A stretch of 64,000 nt of DNA from Apoderus coryli (lineage: Eukaryota > Arthropoda > Insecta > Coleoptera > Attelabidae): NCBI GenBank assembly GCA_911728435.2, contig OU452211.1, positions 1,612,001 to 1,676,000 on the forward strand. Reading direction: 5' to 3'. Shown one piece after another: positions 25,893 to 38,300 of the stretch (position 1 is the first letter of the stretch; each line of letters starts with the position of its first letter). The notes beneath the pieces are model-generated. The model made no database searches, was not told the DNA's origin, and worked only from the letters and a program-made list of their open reading frames with translations. The translations under genes and the position numbers were made by a program.

Positions 25893-27788
25893 CCTTAATT
25901 AGTGGAGAATATCCTCATCCAGAAAAGCATTATCTACAAACATACTTAGATAATAACAATGCTATTATTGTAAACTCGTAGGTACATAAACAAAAAAAAT
26001 TCTTATTTTTGTTAACAACACTACTGTTGCTCCTATGAACCTTGTTTAGTTTTCTTCAATCAATGCAGATATATATATAACAGGCCATAGTATGGTACAT
26101 CATCAGTGTAAGAAACTAAGACAATAGGTACGTATTTGAAATATTTCATCAATTATTAGTACATTTATAATTCATAAAGTAATAGTAACAAGTGGTTTAA
26201 ATTGGATATTAATGCAGGTCATGTATATTAATATCAATAAACACAAAAATATTGGAAACTAAGTTGGTAAGGTCATTATTATGATAGCTAAAAAAGTACT
26301 ATACCTAGTCAATTATTATTTTACAAATTAGGTACATAAATCGTTGTTTTACAATAAAATACTTATATAACATAATAACAGTTAAATTACAAAATTACCT
26401 ACTCACGTGAAAATATATTTTTTGTATTTATTTAATAGTAACGTCGTAGCATCGCTTACAAAGACCCTAAAAATAGTAAATAGCTTCCGAAATAGTTCCG
26501 GTTTAAACTAAACAACGCACTGTTCTTGACAAATGTGTAATTAATCATATAATGACTATTATGAGGATACAAAGTACATAAATCGTAACATAACTAAAAT
26601 TGCAATATTTAAATGTGATTAATTTTCTAATAACTCCAATACAATAATACAAATTTTTTTGACAAATCGAAAACTGAAAATTCAAACATATCGTCATAAT
26701 CGTGTTCGTAGAGGTGCAGTTATCGATAATCGATCAGTATCTGTTTTCTTGTATCATTGGATTCTTGCCATGATAGAGATTCAACCAGCGTAAGTGTGGA
26801 CCTACAGTTTAGCGTGGAATCTGAACCACGGTCCTAGACTGCCATCCGCCAGCACCCACGACTATGTCACAGAATAATAAACAATTAATTATTCTGTGAC
26901 TATGTAGTCAATAACTACTAGGCATAGTCTTTATAAGGCCAATAATATAAAGAAAATGGCATAGGCAAGTCTACCGACTTGTGTTTAAGACAATGCGCGA
27001 CCAGGTACTTGACTACCATGATCGCACCGACAGGTGTTTGAACATGTGGGCATCTCCCGCCCTAATGAGTATCTCTGCTTGCATTTTGCATAACATTAGC
27101 ATTGAAAGACAATGACAGCCAAGATTAATAATCTTTGACATTAGTATTGTAACAATGACATTTGGTATTGAAAATTAAATATGTTCAACCGTTATTGTTA
27201 ATTTTCGAGTGCACGTTACATTAAGAACATGGCAAGTTAACATATTATTTCCAGAGATAATATCAAATAGGTATTCTTTATTTTTAACAAACATCAGAAG
27301 TCTGAAATTTCTTATTTATTACATTACATTTTTGGTTAATTCAGTAAATTAATCTTAACTATTTTTTTTAAATTTTCATTAATAACGATTATGGAAACAC
27401 TAAATTAAAAGTAACAATAATATATAAAACTAAGGGATCATTGCATTTTGTTTTTTTAACATCATAACCGCTGAACGATTGCAAATAAATTCAATAATAC
27501 AAACTTACAACTAGCTAGTTTTAAATGCATATTATGCACAAGTTTTTAAAACTACTCACATAGTAACATAAATTCAATCAAAATCGAAAAAGGCATTTTA
27601 GGTACATTTACACATAACATATATGTATTATATAAAGTTTATATATTTAATGTATATTAAATATAGTCAAATATCCCTGTAGTCCTAAAAATAGGTAAAT
27701 ATTACTCGTGGGCACAAACCCCTCGTCAAATTCAAAACAATATAATCAGGATTACAGACACCGGTTTCAGTTTATGCTTACTATTAAT
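25893..27788. other. Intergenic region between VPS13D and the H3-like gene
   Basis: About 1.9 kb of AT-rich DNA with no convincing open frame. It presumably holds the VPS13D promoter and 5' UTR exon(s), which I could not delimit. One perfect hairpin is present at 26866-26900. Confidence 0.5.
26866..26900. repeat. Perfect 13-bp inverted repeat (hairpin)
   Basis: GTCACAGAATAAT at 26866-26878 is the exact reverse complement of 26888-26900, with a 9-base loop. It may be a hairpin or the remnant of a small MITE in the VPS13D upstream region. Confidence 0.7.
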
Positions 27789-28154
27789 TTACTTCTCAAC
27801 TCCAGGATCGGTTGGACCTCGGATTTCTAATACTAATCTGATATCTTTTGGCATCAGAGTGCTCCGTTTAGCGTGGAATACCACTTTGTTACAGTCAGCA
27901 AATAAAGCTACTAAATATATCTCTGCAGCCTCTTGCAGGGCACGAAGAGCATCGGCCGTTATCCTCTTATCATTACCAGAAATATCTTGCATAACTTCCC
28001 TTACAACTCTGGAAAATGGCAGTTTCGGAATACACTGTTCTATACTTCTTTGAAGCTTGACCATTGCTCTATACGTAGTAACACTAGTAGTCGTCAACCC
28101 ATGACCTGTTGCATAACATACCGTTTTGTAACTCTTTGCCTTAGAACGAACCAT
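27789..28154 (-). CDS. Divergent histone H3 variant, CENP-A (CenH3/Cid) candidate
   Basis: Intronless 121-codon frame with an H3 fold. It has an alpha-N-like helix, then KLPF-S-R-V-V-R-E-V (H3: KLPFQRLVREI), LQEAAE-I-Y-LVALF, HAKRSTLMPKDI and IRG. It differs strongly from canonical H3: the N-tail has none of the ARTKQ/ARKS motifs, loop 1 between MQD and ALQEA is one residue longer than in H3, LQEAAE replaces LQEASE (as in CENP-A), and the C-terminus is extended after IRG. A longer loop 1 and a divergent tail are CENP-A hallmarks, so it may be the centromeric H3 that replaces H3 in centromeric nucleosomes. The alternative is another fast-evolving H3 variant or an expressed retrocopy. No stop or frameshift is present. 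A single copy, unlike replication-dependent histone clusters. I saw no AATAAA close downstream. Confidence 0.8.
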   Translation of the reverse strand: MVRSKAKSYKTVCYATGHGLTTTSVTTYRAMVKLQRSIEQCIPKLPFSRVVREVMQDISGNDKRITADALRALQEAAEIYLVALFADCNKVVFHAKRSTLMPKDIRLVLEIRGPTDPGVEK

Positions 28155-28640
28155 TTTTTTGTTTATTTATTACCACCTTAAAATAAAACTTTGTTAATGG
28201 TTTTACACATTGCTAATAGTGTTTTTGAGTAGCTACCTGCTTTACCAAACCAGATAATAATGTATATAGTATTTGTAAATACTTAGTTTACTTATTTTAA
28301 AACAATAAAAATTAAAAACATCAAAATTGTTTAATTAAAGAATTAAATCGGTTAGTTTGAAAATATGACAAATAATCAATTAGTGAGGTTAGCACAATTT
28401 TTTTGAGCGCCATTTCATTGACATTTGACATACATATATTAGAGATGCAATACCGGTTCCTTACTTAAAGCGGTATTTTTAGTGTTCCATGATATCGCAT
28501 AACACACACTTTGGACCCAGAGTATTATCACAGCCAACAAACAATGTTAGGTGTGGTATTATAATGTTTTTGATATCTAAATCTTAGTCTTTATCAGGAC
28601 ATGGTCTAAATTGAAATACACAAACCGAAGATTCTGTATA

Positions 28641-28664
28641 ACCATTGTCTTTAAAGACAATGGT
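28641..28664. repeat. 24-bp perfect palindrome
   Basis: ACCATTGTCTTT is followed directly by its reverse complement. The same arms recur with a 6-base loop at 28786-28813. Confidence 0.85.
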
Positions 28665-28785
28665 ATAATCTTTGCCGGAACAAATGAGTATGGACCACAG
28701 ATGAGAAATATGACGGGATTGATTTTTTCAATTTACGGCTTCTCCAAAAGACAAGAATTGAGATGTTCTTAAATAAACGTTTCTA

Positions 28786-28813
28786 GCATTGTCTTTTGTT
28801 ATAAAGACAATGC
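28786..28813. repeat. 11-bp inverted repeat with the same arms as the 28641 palindrome
   Basis: GCATTGTCTTT (28786-28796) pairs with AAAGACAATGC (28803-28813). Ten of the arm bases match the palindrome 145 bases upstream, so the two are probably related insertions or paired sites. Confidence 0.8.
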
Positions 28814-29376
28814 GTTTCTAGTTTTATTATCTAGAGGTCCTGTGAGCAAAGATACACTTGAAACCATACCGGAGCAAATGTATATGGAGAAGTTATAACG
28901 GGAGAATTTTATTGATTTTTTAAAACAAACCTGAAATGCAAGTGAGGTGAGCGGAAGGTGATTATGATACGGGCCAATGCGTAATGTTTTTTTGTTCCCT
29001 TTTCAAAAATTCCTTATTAACGTATTATTATTTGGTCAGTAAATTAAAACATGTTGCTTGCAGAAATCTACCTGGAGAAAAGTGTATTAACTTTTTGCCT
29101 TCCTGGCACAAGTGACCAAAATAAAATGAAGAAAGTCTAGAGATTGTGCTGTCATCAATGTCATCTTTTGCTACTAGCGGGTGTTTATTGAACTAATCTT
29201 GGGCTTGTCCTTTTATGGTGTTTGACATTTTTTTGTCAATTTACCAAATTTTGCAAAAATTAAAGTACAATCTTGTAGGTATTATATTTCTGGAATTAAG
29301 TGTTACAGTAATGTGTTGTGTTTGAGTGTATTTTGTGTGTTTAACTGTGCAAATTTCTACTTAGAGGTATCAAACA

Positions 29377-29380
29377 ATGG
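29377..29380 (+). CDS. Unc-115: Predicted first coding exon of abLIM (ATG G)
   Basis: CAAACAATGG is followed directly by a strong donor GTAAGTAAGT at 29381. The phase (one base after ATG) fits the LIM1 acceptor at 41272, giving M-G-K-T-Y-C, the expected short N-terminus of Unc-115-type proteins. The interval is too short for similarity evidence, so this rests on context, donor strength and phase. Confidence 0.5.
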
Positions 29381-32300
29381 GTAAGTAAGTGCATTAAAAA
29401 GTTACCGGTCCTTAAATTATTGTTTTAAGTACCTAAGTAGGTAGGAACTTACATTATTTCTAGTTTGAGTCTTTAAATTTTCCTAAATTCTATTAAATAC
29501 AATTTATTCTAGAATGTTATTTGATAAGAATAAATTTAAATGTCTTAAGTGGTTCGTTTATTTTAGTATGTAAGTAATGTTTATTTGAATAACAATTAGG
29601 TACTTATTTACTTGAGGGAATCATATAAAATAATGTTTCGTATCAAATCTTGAAACTAAACAGTTGTAATAATATAAATTTAGGTATGCGGCATACTTAT
29701 TGAATTAATACGATGTAAGGAAGATTAAACGCATAAATGTAGATTTAAAATCGATATAGTGTTACATTATATTTATTAAACAAGTAAGTAGGTAGATACT
29801 TATTATTTCATGCGTTTATTTTATTGTTTAATTATCCCACAATAAGATGATAATCATATCTTTGTTTTATCTAAGCAGTAAATACCTTCCTAGGCATAAC
29901 AATGATCAAATTATCTGTCTTATATTATGTTAGGTACCTATTAATATACTAAAATTATACCAAGTGAGTTTGTTTACATTTGCCTGCCAAATTTGAGTTA
30001 TTGACAGTCTTTTTTTGTAATTTCTCCCACTCAGACTAGATTGCAGTTGCAGACCAAAGGAAATCTATGCACTTTAAGTTTGAAGTTTAATCCCAATTGA
30101 CAGAGTATCACTCGTGGGTTTTCGCGTACGCCTACTGAATAACGGCAGTTTATTGGGCTATTGGCAAGTCATGTAAAGCTTCTTGGCAATCTTTGAAACA
30201 GTTTAACCACTGAAAAGCTCGCACAAGTTTTAGTAGTTTTCCAAGTAAAATTCCACAACAACTTGTTGCATTATTAGAGAAAACAAAAAATAAAACTCAT
30301 GACTTTTAGGATGTTCTTAAGTAAAATATCGCTTCTACGTCTATGAGTACTTTTATTTTGTACTTAACAAAAATAAAAACGATTTAGCATCGTCATTAAC
30401 GGAATTTAGTAAAAAAAAACTGAAATTCAAAAAATACTGACAAAAAATGTATCGGTTTACGCTCTAGAAAGTTTCTTTTTCCATTTTCCTGGTGATTAAG
30501 TTATTTTTGTTCCTCTTTTGTCATTTCAACGGTAATTTGTATCAGATGAATGGAGAATTTAACGAGTTTAACCCAGTTTTGGGTATTTGATTGTAACAAC
30601 ATTATTAAATTGCAAAAATATATTTTTACTAGGCAAAATAGGTACATATTGTTATTAAAAACAATTTATTTATGTATTTTCTATTAAATCTATCGAAATA
30701 GTTAATTAGAGTCAAAAACCATTGTTAATTGTTTAACATAATTGATATATAGGCACCTAGCTAATTGGAATAGGAAAGGCAGAGCCGTACTGATATATAT
30801 TTATAATTAATAATCAGACAAAGTTCTTGTGTTGTTTGTTTGGACAAAATGTATGAATATAGTGATGACACAACATGTCAAATACACCTCGTATTAGGTG
30901 TAGTTTTGATTTAAATTTTACTGAGAAGTTGTGAAAATAATACCTACTTGGTTTTGTCCTTTTTACGTTTAAGGATTTGAATTGGTGAACCTATCAATTT
31001 TAGATGTGATTATCTTTGGAATAGGCTAGCCTAAAATTATCACGTTAATCATACACGGCCGTGCATTGAACGGTCAAGTATTTGACAATTGAATCTGAGT
31101 GGCATGGCCGTAGATTTTAATTTTGCTTGAAGGTTAAAGAAAAATTAAAAATCCTTTTAATTTTTTATTATTTGGCATTAAACATCGACGGCAGAACGCT
31201 TGGAGACCACCGTCCGAGCATTGCTGAAACCCATATATTTGGGAGATGCTGGCAGAAGGATAAAATGGTCTCCTGCTAGCGTTTTGTGTTCATACTATTT
31301 TTATTTATATTTATTTCTATTTATACGACTGGTTTTACCTATACATTGAGTTTGTTCGGCCTCTGCATGGTATGGGATATGCATTACTATGTACATGTAG
31401 AGATGATACGTGTTTACATGTGTCTACTGTTGTGTATCCTATTGTGCTTAAATGCAGGCCGATATTTGTAGATGGGCAACGACTATGGTACTCTGACGAG
31501 CTCATAACAAGAGCGAAACGAATTCGTCAGTATCTGTCGACCCATGCCTCGGTCTGGTTCTGTTTAATTAGACTGGGGCCCTGCTAAATTAAACAAAATT
31601 CCTTGTGTAGGTAAAACCAACATTTTAGTCCGCTTTGCCACGAAATTATTTTCAATAATTATAAACTTGTTGTAAATTCTTAAAAATTATACAGTCCATG
31701 TGTTCTAATTTTGTTAAGGTTGGGCCGTTATTGGGATCGCGCCGCCACTGGTTGTGGAAAATGATGATCATCCTCCTTCTCTTTTGATTCAGTATTAGTC
31801 ATCGTACCGTTTATTTTTTGATATACCAGTACACACAGAGTGTACAGTTGTGTTCAGTGTTTTAGTGTTTAGTAGTAGTAAAGTCGGATTGTTTCGCGAT
31901 TCGGTTTGATCTGTATTTTATTTTGTTTCATTTGTAACCCATACTTATTACGTGATCACGGCTAAATTAATTTATTGAATGGTGTTTAGTAGTGCAAATA
32001 AATAAATTAATAAATAATATTGGTAATTAATCGTCAAGATTTATTTTATTTATTAAGTTCAATGATTGGGTTTTCTACTCAGTATAAGCCGACTGGGACC
32101 AAATTTTGACTCATTGGGTGGACTGGATTTAATTATTTTTATTCAGGAATAACAAAATGACATGCGATTTGGTTTAAAAAGTTTCATTCGATGGCTGGTC
32201 GAATTATAAACACATTTGGTAAACCCCAGTGTATAGGAAATTCGTGGTTTAGTCTCTGCCTGTTACCAGGGTCCAGTATGGGCCCCACAGGTCATTCCGA

Positions 32301-35300
32301 GCCTGTGACATGTTCCTGATGTTTGAATTTTTAGTTGATCGAAATCGGTCATCATAAACTGGTATCTTTATTATAATAATTAAATTAATTTTAATTATTA
32401 TATCACGAATAAAAGTGTTAATGTATCTTGACACTATCCAGGGTTAGGATTATTTATCTGGTGAATTTCAATTTATTTTTCACATTTTTATCAGTAATTT
32501 ATGATATTTATAAAATGATCTCATTATATTTGTATAATACTTTGTTTAAAACATATTGAAACATTTTTGTACGAGGGCATTTATTTTTGGCAGATTAGTT
32601 TTATGGATATATTATTATACGAGGTATGATCATAAAATAACAACACTGGAGCCTTTAGATTTACGCCAAGAGCATGAAGTTGGGATCTTCTAATTTAGGG
32701 CACATTCTTTCCAGGAAGTGTAGGTTATTTTTAACATATCCCGTTATTTGATTGAGCAATACCAGGGCTGGTAAAAAATTATAGATAAAATAAAATTTAT
32801 TTATTGACAATTTTCGAGTGTGTTGATAATTTGTTAATATTATAAATAATAAAAGTAAACATGAAAAATAAAAATAAATTCAATGGAAAAACTGCTAGTG
32901 ATCAACTAATTATGTCGGAGAATACCAGTGAAAAACCTCCATTGGATAAGAAGAAATTGGCCGCTCTAGAGAAAGACCGAGCTAAAGCTGAAAAAAAGCT
33001 GCAGGAAAAGCTTAAAAAAGGTATGTTTCTGCTGCAATATATTTTCAGTCTAAAGCTTTGTGAGGACTCTTTATTCAATCAATAACATCAAATAGACTGA
33101 TATGTTTTGTTCACCTGTTTTTACTCAAATGTCGCATTGTTATAGAGCTTCAAAAAGCAAAAAATAAGACTGAACAACGTAACAACTAATTTATTCAAAA
33201 ATGAGAAAAAAAAAAGATTGCCATAGATAGATAGATAGATTTATTCACCATCTTATGTTACATAACATGTACAGTACGTCAAAAATAACAAAAATTAATC
33301 AATCAAAGTTACAGCAACAAAGAAAGGCTTACAAACAAATTAAAATAGCAACAACATAAAACAAACTAAAATCTAGAAAAATCTTACAATATCGCTTTTG
33401 AAATAGTCCTCAAAGGTATAAAAAGCTTGAGATATCAAAAATGATTTAATACTTTTGTTAAACTGGACTTCACCAAGGTTCTTTATGTGAGACGGCAGCT
33501 TATTATAAAATTTAACACAATAATAGTCAGAACCTTTCCTAGTCCCCAATAGGCGGTGAAATTCAGGCAATATGTCATTTCGATTTCGCGTACCATAATT
33601 ATGCATATCAGAGTGAAGAGTGAAATGCGAGGCATTGGTTCGAATGTAGCCAAGACAGTTTAAGATGTACAAGGAAGGCAAAGTAAGTAGTCCGTGTTCC
33701 ACAAAATACTTTTTACAGCAGTCACGCCAACCGAGCCCCAACATTGTACGTAAACATCTCCTCTGTAGCTTGAAGATTTTCATTGCATGGGAACTATGTC
33801 CCCAGTTCAAAATACCATACGACATACGGGAAACCAAATAACCATGATATACCGTCAACAGACTGGCGATTGAAACACTCTGCGCAAGCCTTCTAATGAG
33901 ATATATGACCCTGGACAGCGAGCACCCAAGTTCTCAAACATGACTCTCCCAGGTCAATTTAGGATCAAGATGAACCCCAAGGAACTTCACGCGAACATCG
34001 CTCTGAAGCTCGATAGGCGCAGAACGCAATGTAAAGTTCATGCTCTGAGTTTTAGCCTGATTCAAGCTCAGTTGATTTGCCAGAAACCAATTGCCTATGT
34101 CAGTCTCAACAGCATTAACCAACTCCCCTAAAGGGTCGTTTGGTCGATATCTAATCAGACTAGTTCTGTCGTCAGCAAAGAGGATTATATTTGAGTCTTC
34201 TTGAAATTTGTATAAATCATTTACGTATATTAAAAACAATAAAGGTCCCAAAACCGACCCCTGGGGCACACCCCGTCCAACCCTTCGTCTCTCCGAGTAT
34301 CGTCCCCCATACAAAACGTGCTGAAAACGATCGCTGAGATAAGAGCCAACCAAGGCAACACTGTCAACATCAAAGTTATAGTAAGAGAGTTTCTGAAGAA
34401 GTATCTCGTGTCAGACACAGTCAAAAGCCTTAGTGAGGTCATAAAAGGAAGCAAAGGTGTCACAGCCCCGCTCCATGCCATCCGAAACATATTCCAAAAG
34501 GTTATTAATTGCAAGAGTAGTAGATCTCTTATTACGAAAGCCATATTGACCTTGCATAAAGAGATTATTTGCTTCAAAATATTCAGTTATTTGATTTTTA
34601 ATAATAGACTCAAAGATTTTCGAAAAAATTGGCAAGATCGATATTGGTCGATAGTTACTAGGATCATCAACCGATCCTTTATTTTTTTTTTATCAAATTA
34701 CTGTAGAGTTATAGGTTCCAAGTACCTAACTGAAGACATTTTAAACGCATTTTTCTCGAGAATTATGACTAATTTAGGGAATTGAAGATAAAATACTCGT
34801 AGTCTTCTGTATTGTTTTCCCAAACTAAGCTTGAAGGACTATTCTATGTGAAATTCAATGATCAGAAATTGAAGACTGTTTTACCTGACCAGATTTTGAT
34901 GTTACGTCAATGATCGTGTAGTCCCTTATTTTAAATGACATTCTAATGATGTAACATCCGTTTTGAGAAACAACTAATGCTGTATATTTCATTCATCAAT
35001 GAAATTCATTGAGTTTAATTAGGTGTTGTGGATATGTGGGTATTATTTATATAGGGAATATCATAAATAAGATGCCAAGTTGTTTTTTTTGGGCCACGAT
35101 ATATTTTAAGTTGTTTATTTCCGATGAAAAATCGAACTAAGAGTCAAAGCTTCATTCTTTAATAGTTTTTAGGGATGCAATAGCCTTCCCAGACCATCTC
35201 CTGGTAGTATTGATCTTTGATTGGCATAATTTTTCCAATTTGACGAAACTAGGGATTATCATTATGAATCTTAGTCAATTTTACCATTTTCGATATGTTA

Positions 35301-38300
35301 ATGGTTGACCTTGCATTTGAATCACCCTGTACACGTATTTTTATTTTTGCATCATGGTTAAAACCAATAAAAGCAAATAACAACGATACTTTCTGGGACT
35401 GCTGCAGACTTTGAAATGAATTTCTGCTATTGAGACCTATAATTCCACATTATAATAACACAAACATTTAAAAATAGAAATTACCTATGTTCTCGCAACA
35501 CATTTTACGCCACATATGTGAAAATAAAAAAGAAATAATATTATACTTGAAAAATCCTTGAGACCCATTCATGATAATAATTATTTTAGTATTTAAATTC
35601 AACGAGGAAAATGTAAATTAAAAATTATATTTTATACATTTATTAAGCAAATAAAATTTGTTTTATTTTATGATGAATAAATTACATGGTATTGTTTGGG
35701 TTGTTCTAAATACGGTTTTATTATACCAGGGCTGTACTAGAACTTTTTCGAAATATACTCTGTATGTAGATATATTTTAAATATCCATAGTGATACAAAT
35801 TAATTGTGACTAGATAGAAGAATTTATAGAACTGTTTTGAAAAAGTTTAAAGTTGTTTATTTATTAATCAAATACTAGTTTTTCTTCAACAGAACGCTGT
35901 GTCTGGGCCCATAACCATGTAGAATAACAACTAACTAGTATTTGATTTGCACTTTTGACATCTTTAATCAAATCAATATTGTTTTTATCTACAATGCTAT
36001 CAAAATCTTCATTCAAAACAACAACAAACCCCGGTTCCCATTTTAATTGAACAGGGGCGTACTTAGTAGTATTCAGAACACACCATATCAACACACCATA
36101 TCATAGCGTGTAGCTATTTTTCAGTTTCTTGCAGAAATTGCTATAGCCCCTCCCTGTATAAATTCTTTTACGATTCAGATGTTGTAATATTACCTTTTTA
36201 GTTGTCAAACGTTTAATAAATATATAGGTATGATAGGTACCTAATAATATCCTTTTTAAGAGAATTGACTTCCACTAATGTAATAAAAATAAATCACCTA
36301 TCTTGTCTGATCACGATATGACGCCATCTGAGTAAAAACCTAAAATTCAAACCTACCAGATACGATCGACATACGAAAAGTCAAATTTATTCTGTTTTCA
36401 TTTTTATTAATAGATTTTTAATTTATTTTTAAACGGAAATTCCAAGAGGGTCACGTTCTTATACAGATATATTATACCCTGTACCTATACAGGGTGTCCC
36501 ACTGGAAACCAATTCGATCTGTATAAAATTCTACAATGTGTCCACGGTTAGAGTTCGGAAGAGGAAAAACTTTTTTATTTGTCGATTTAGAAGAAAAAGT
36601 CATTCTTTATAAAAATGTCTGCTTGTGTCGAAACTACAATTTCCAATACCAAATTTACGATTACTATACAGGGTATATCAAAAATAACATTTTTAATGAT
36701 TTTGATTTTTTTGTTTTTTTTTTTTTAATTTTATGCCAATATTTTCAAAACCGTGATTTATTACACCAATTGTGCAAAAAACACTAATACACTTTTTTCT
36801 CAAAGTGGTTAATTTCATAGCTACTATTAAAATAATAAAATTAAAAAAACAAGAAAATCAAAATCATTAAAAATATTATTTTTGATATACCCTGTATAGT
36901 AATCGTAAATTTGGTATTTGAATTTGTAGTTTTGACTCAAGTAGACGTTTTTATAAAGAATGACTTTTTCTTCTAAATCTACAAATAAAAAAGTTTTTCT
37001 TCTTCCAAACTCAATGTATCCACGGATAGAGTTTGGCAGAGCAAAAACTTTTTTATTTGTAGATTTAGAAGAAAAAGTCATTCTTTATAAAAACGTCTGC
37101 TTGTGTCAAAACTACAATTTCGAGTACGAAATTTACGATTACTATACAGGGTATATCAAAAATAACATTTTTAATGATTTTGATTTTTCTGTTTTTTTTT
37201 TAATTTTATGAAAATATTTTCAAAACCGTGATTTATTACACCAATTGTGCAAAAAACACTAATACACTTTATAAAATATTGACTTTTAACTATTAATATT
37301 AACCAAAACATTTCAAAGTTCTCATAAAATGACGATGATATTTTATTTTGCAAGAAAAAAAGCAAAACAAACACAATAACTAATGCAAAAGTTGGAGAAA
37401 ATTATTCAAGTGTGGGTATGACTTAGAGAAATTGAGCGTAAAAAATATTTATGAGGTCTTTAAAAGACAGCTTTTACAGCACGGTAAACAGAACATGCCG
37501 AACTATGCTATGGGAACAAATCCGACTAGACGGCGCCTGTGGGAAAAGCAGTAAAAATACCGCGGGCATAACTTCCGTTAAAATCACTACGTGGAAGGAA
37601 AATTAATATTCGTCCAAGAAATCTTCAGAAACGTTATCCTCGTAGGATAAGTAAGAAAAAAGAAAATTTTGACAAAACTCGATTTTATTATTCTTTTGCA
37701 AATGTGGCCGTTTCTTTGCGATTTCAGCATTCAATCGACCCAAAAATGCAACATAATAGTCGCTGTTGATGGTGGTTCCTTTTTGGAGGTAGTTTGTTCC
37801 GTTCGCAACCCCATTAGTAGGGAAATAGGTTTCAATTTTAATGCCTTTGTTTGGTCTAACCAAAACACATCCTGAACCAATTTGGACAATGATATGTAAA
37901 CTGTCAGCAATGAATCCCGATATCAGGAATGTGTTGCACAACTAACTACATATACATGAATGTAATAAACCTAATATTATGTTCTTAGGTGTCTTGTTGT
38001 GTAATTAAATTTCAAATGTGGTATATGCAATTTTCTACTTAATTAACTTCTTAATTATATTTTATTACATGTTTAATATTTTGTTAAATATACATTGTTA
38101 TCATATTACATACAGTATGTTCGAAAAAAGTTACTCTTGAAAAATTTAACATTTCTTATACACGGTGGTCAGATAATTTAAAAAAACTGAGATGATATGG
38201 AATTATAATAATAACAATATAATAATATCTTTATTCTGTCACAAGTCATATAAAACGTTGTATATAGACACGTCATAGTTTTACTACACAATACAATAAA

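Larger units (their letters stand above)
28155..29376. other. Intergenic region between the H3-like gene and abLIM
   Basis: No protein-coding frame recognised. It contains two hairpins with the same arms (28641-28664 and 28786-28813). The last ~200 bases, GT-rich and leading into CAAACAATGG|GTAAGT, probably include the abLIM 5' UTR. Confidence 0.45.

Noticed and set aside
27789..28154. Ordinary replication-dependent histone H3
   Set aside because: The tail lacks all conserved H3 modification motifs, loop 1 is longer, and there are many core substitutions.
31286..31587. Open frames of 61-71 codons as small genes
   Set aside because: They lie within the MITE that recurs at 56543-56897, so they are repeat-derived.
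33940..34785. Plus-strand frames of 63-155 codons
   Set aside because: They are antisense shadows of the family B reverse transcriptase, which is recognised on the minus strand by its PQGS and FADD blocks.
36536..37211. Three 83-84-codon open frames as genes
   Set aside because: They are the same repeat unit read three times, with low-complexity sequence and no family resemblance.
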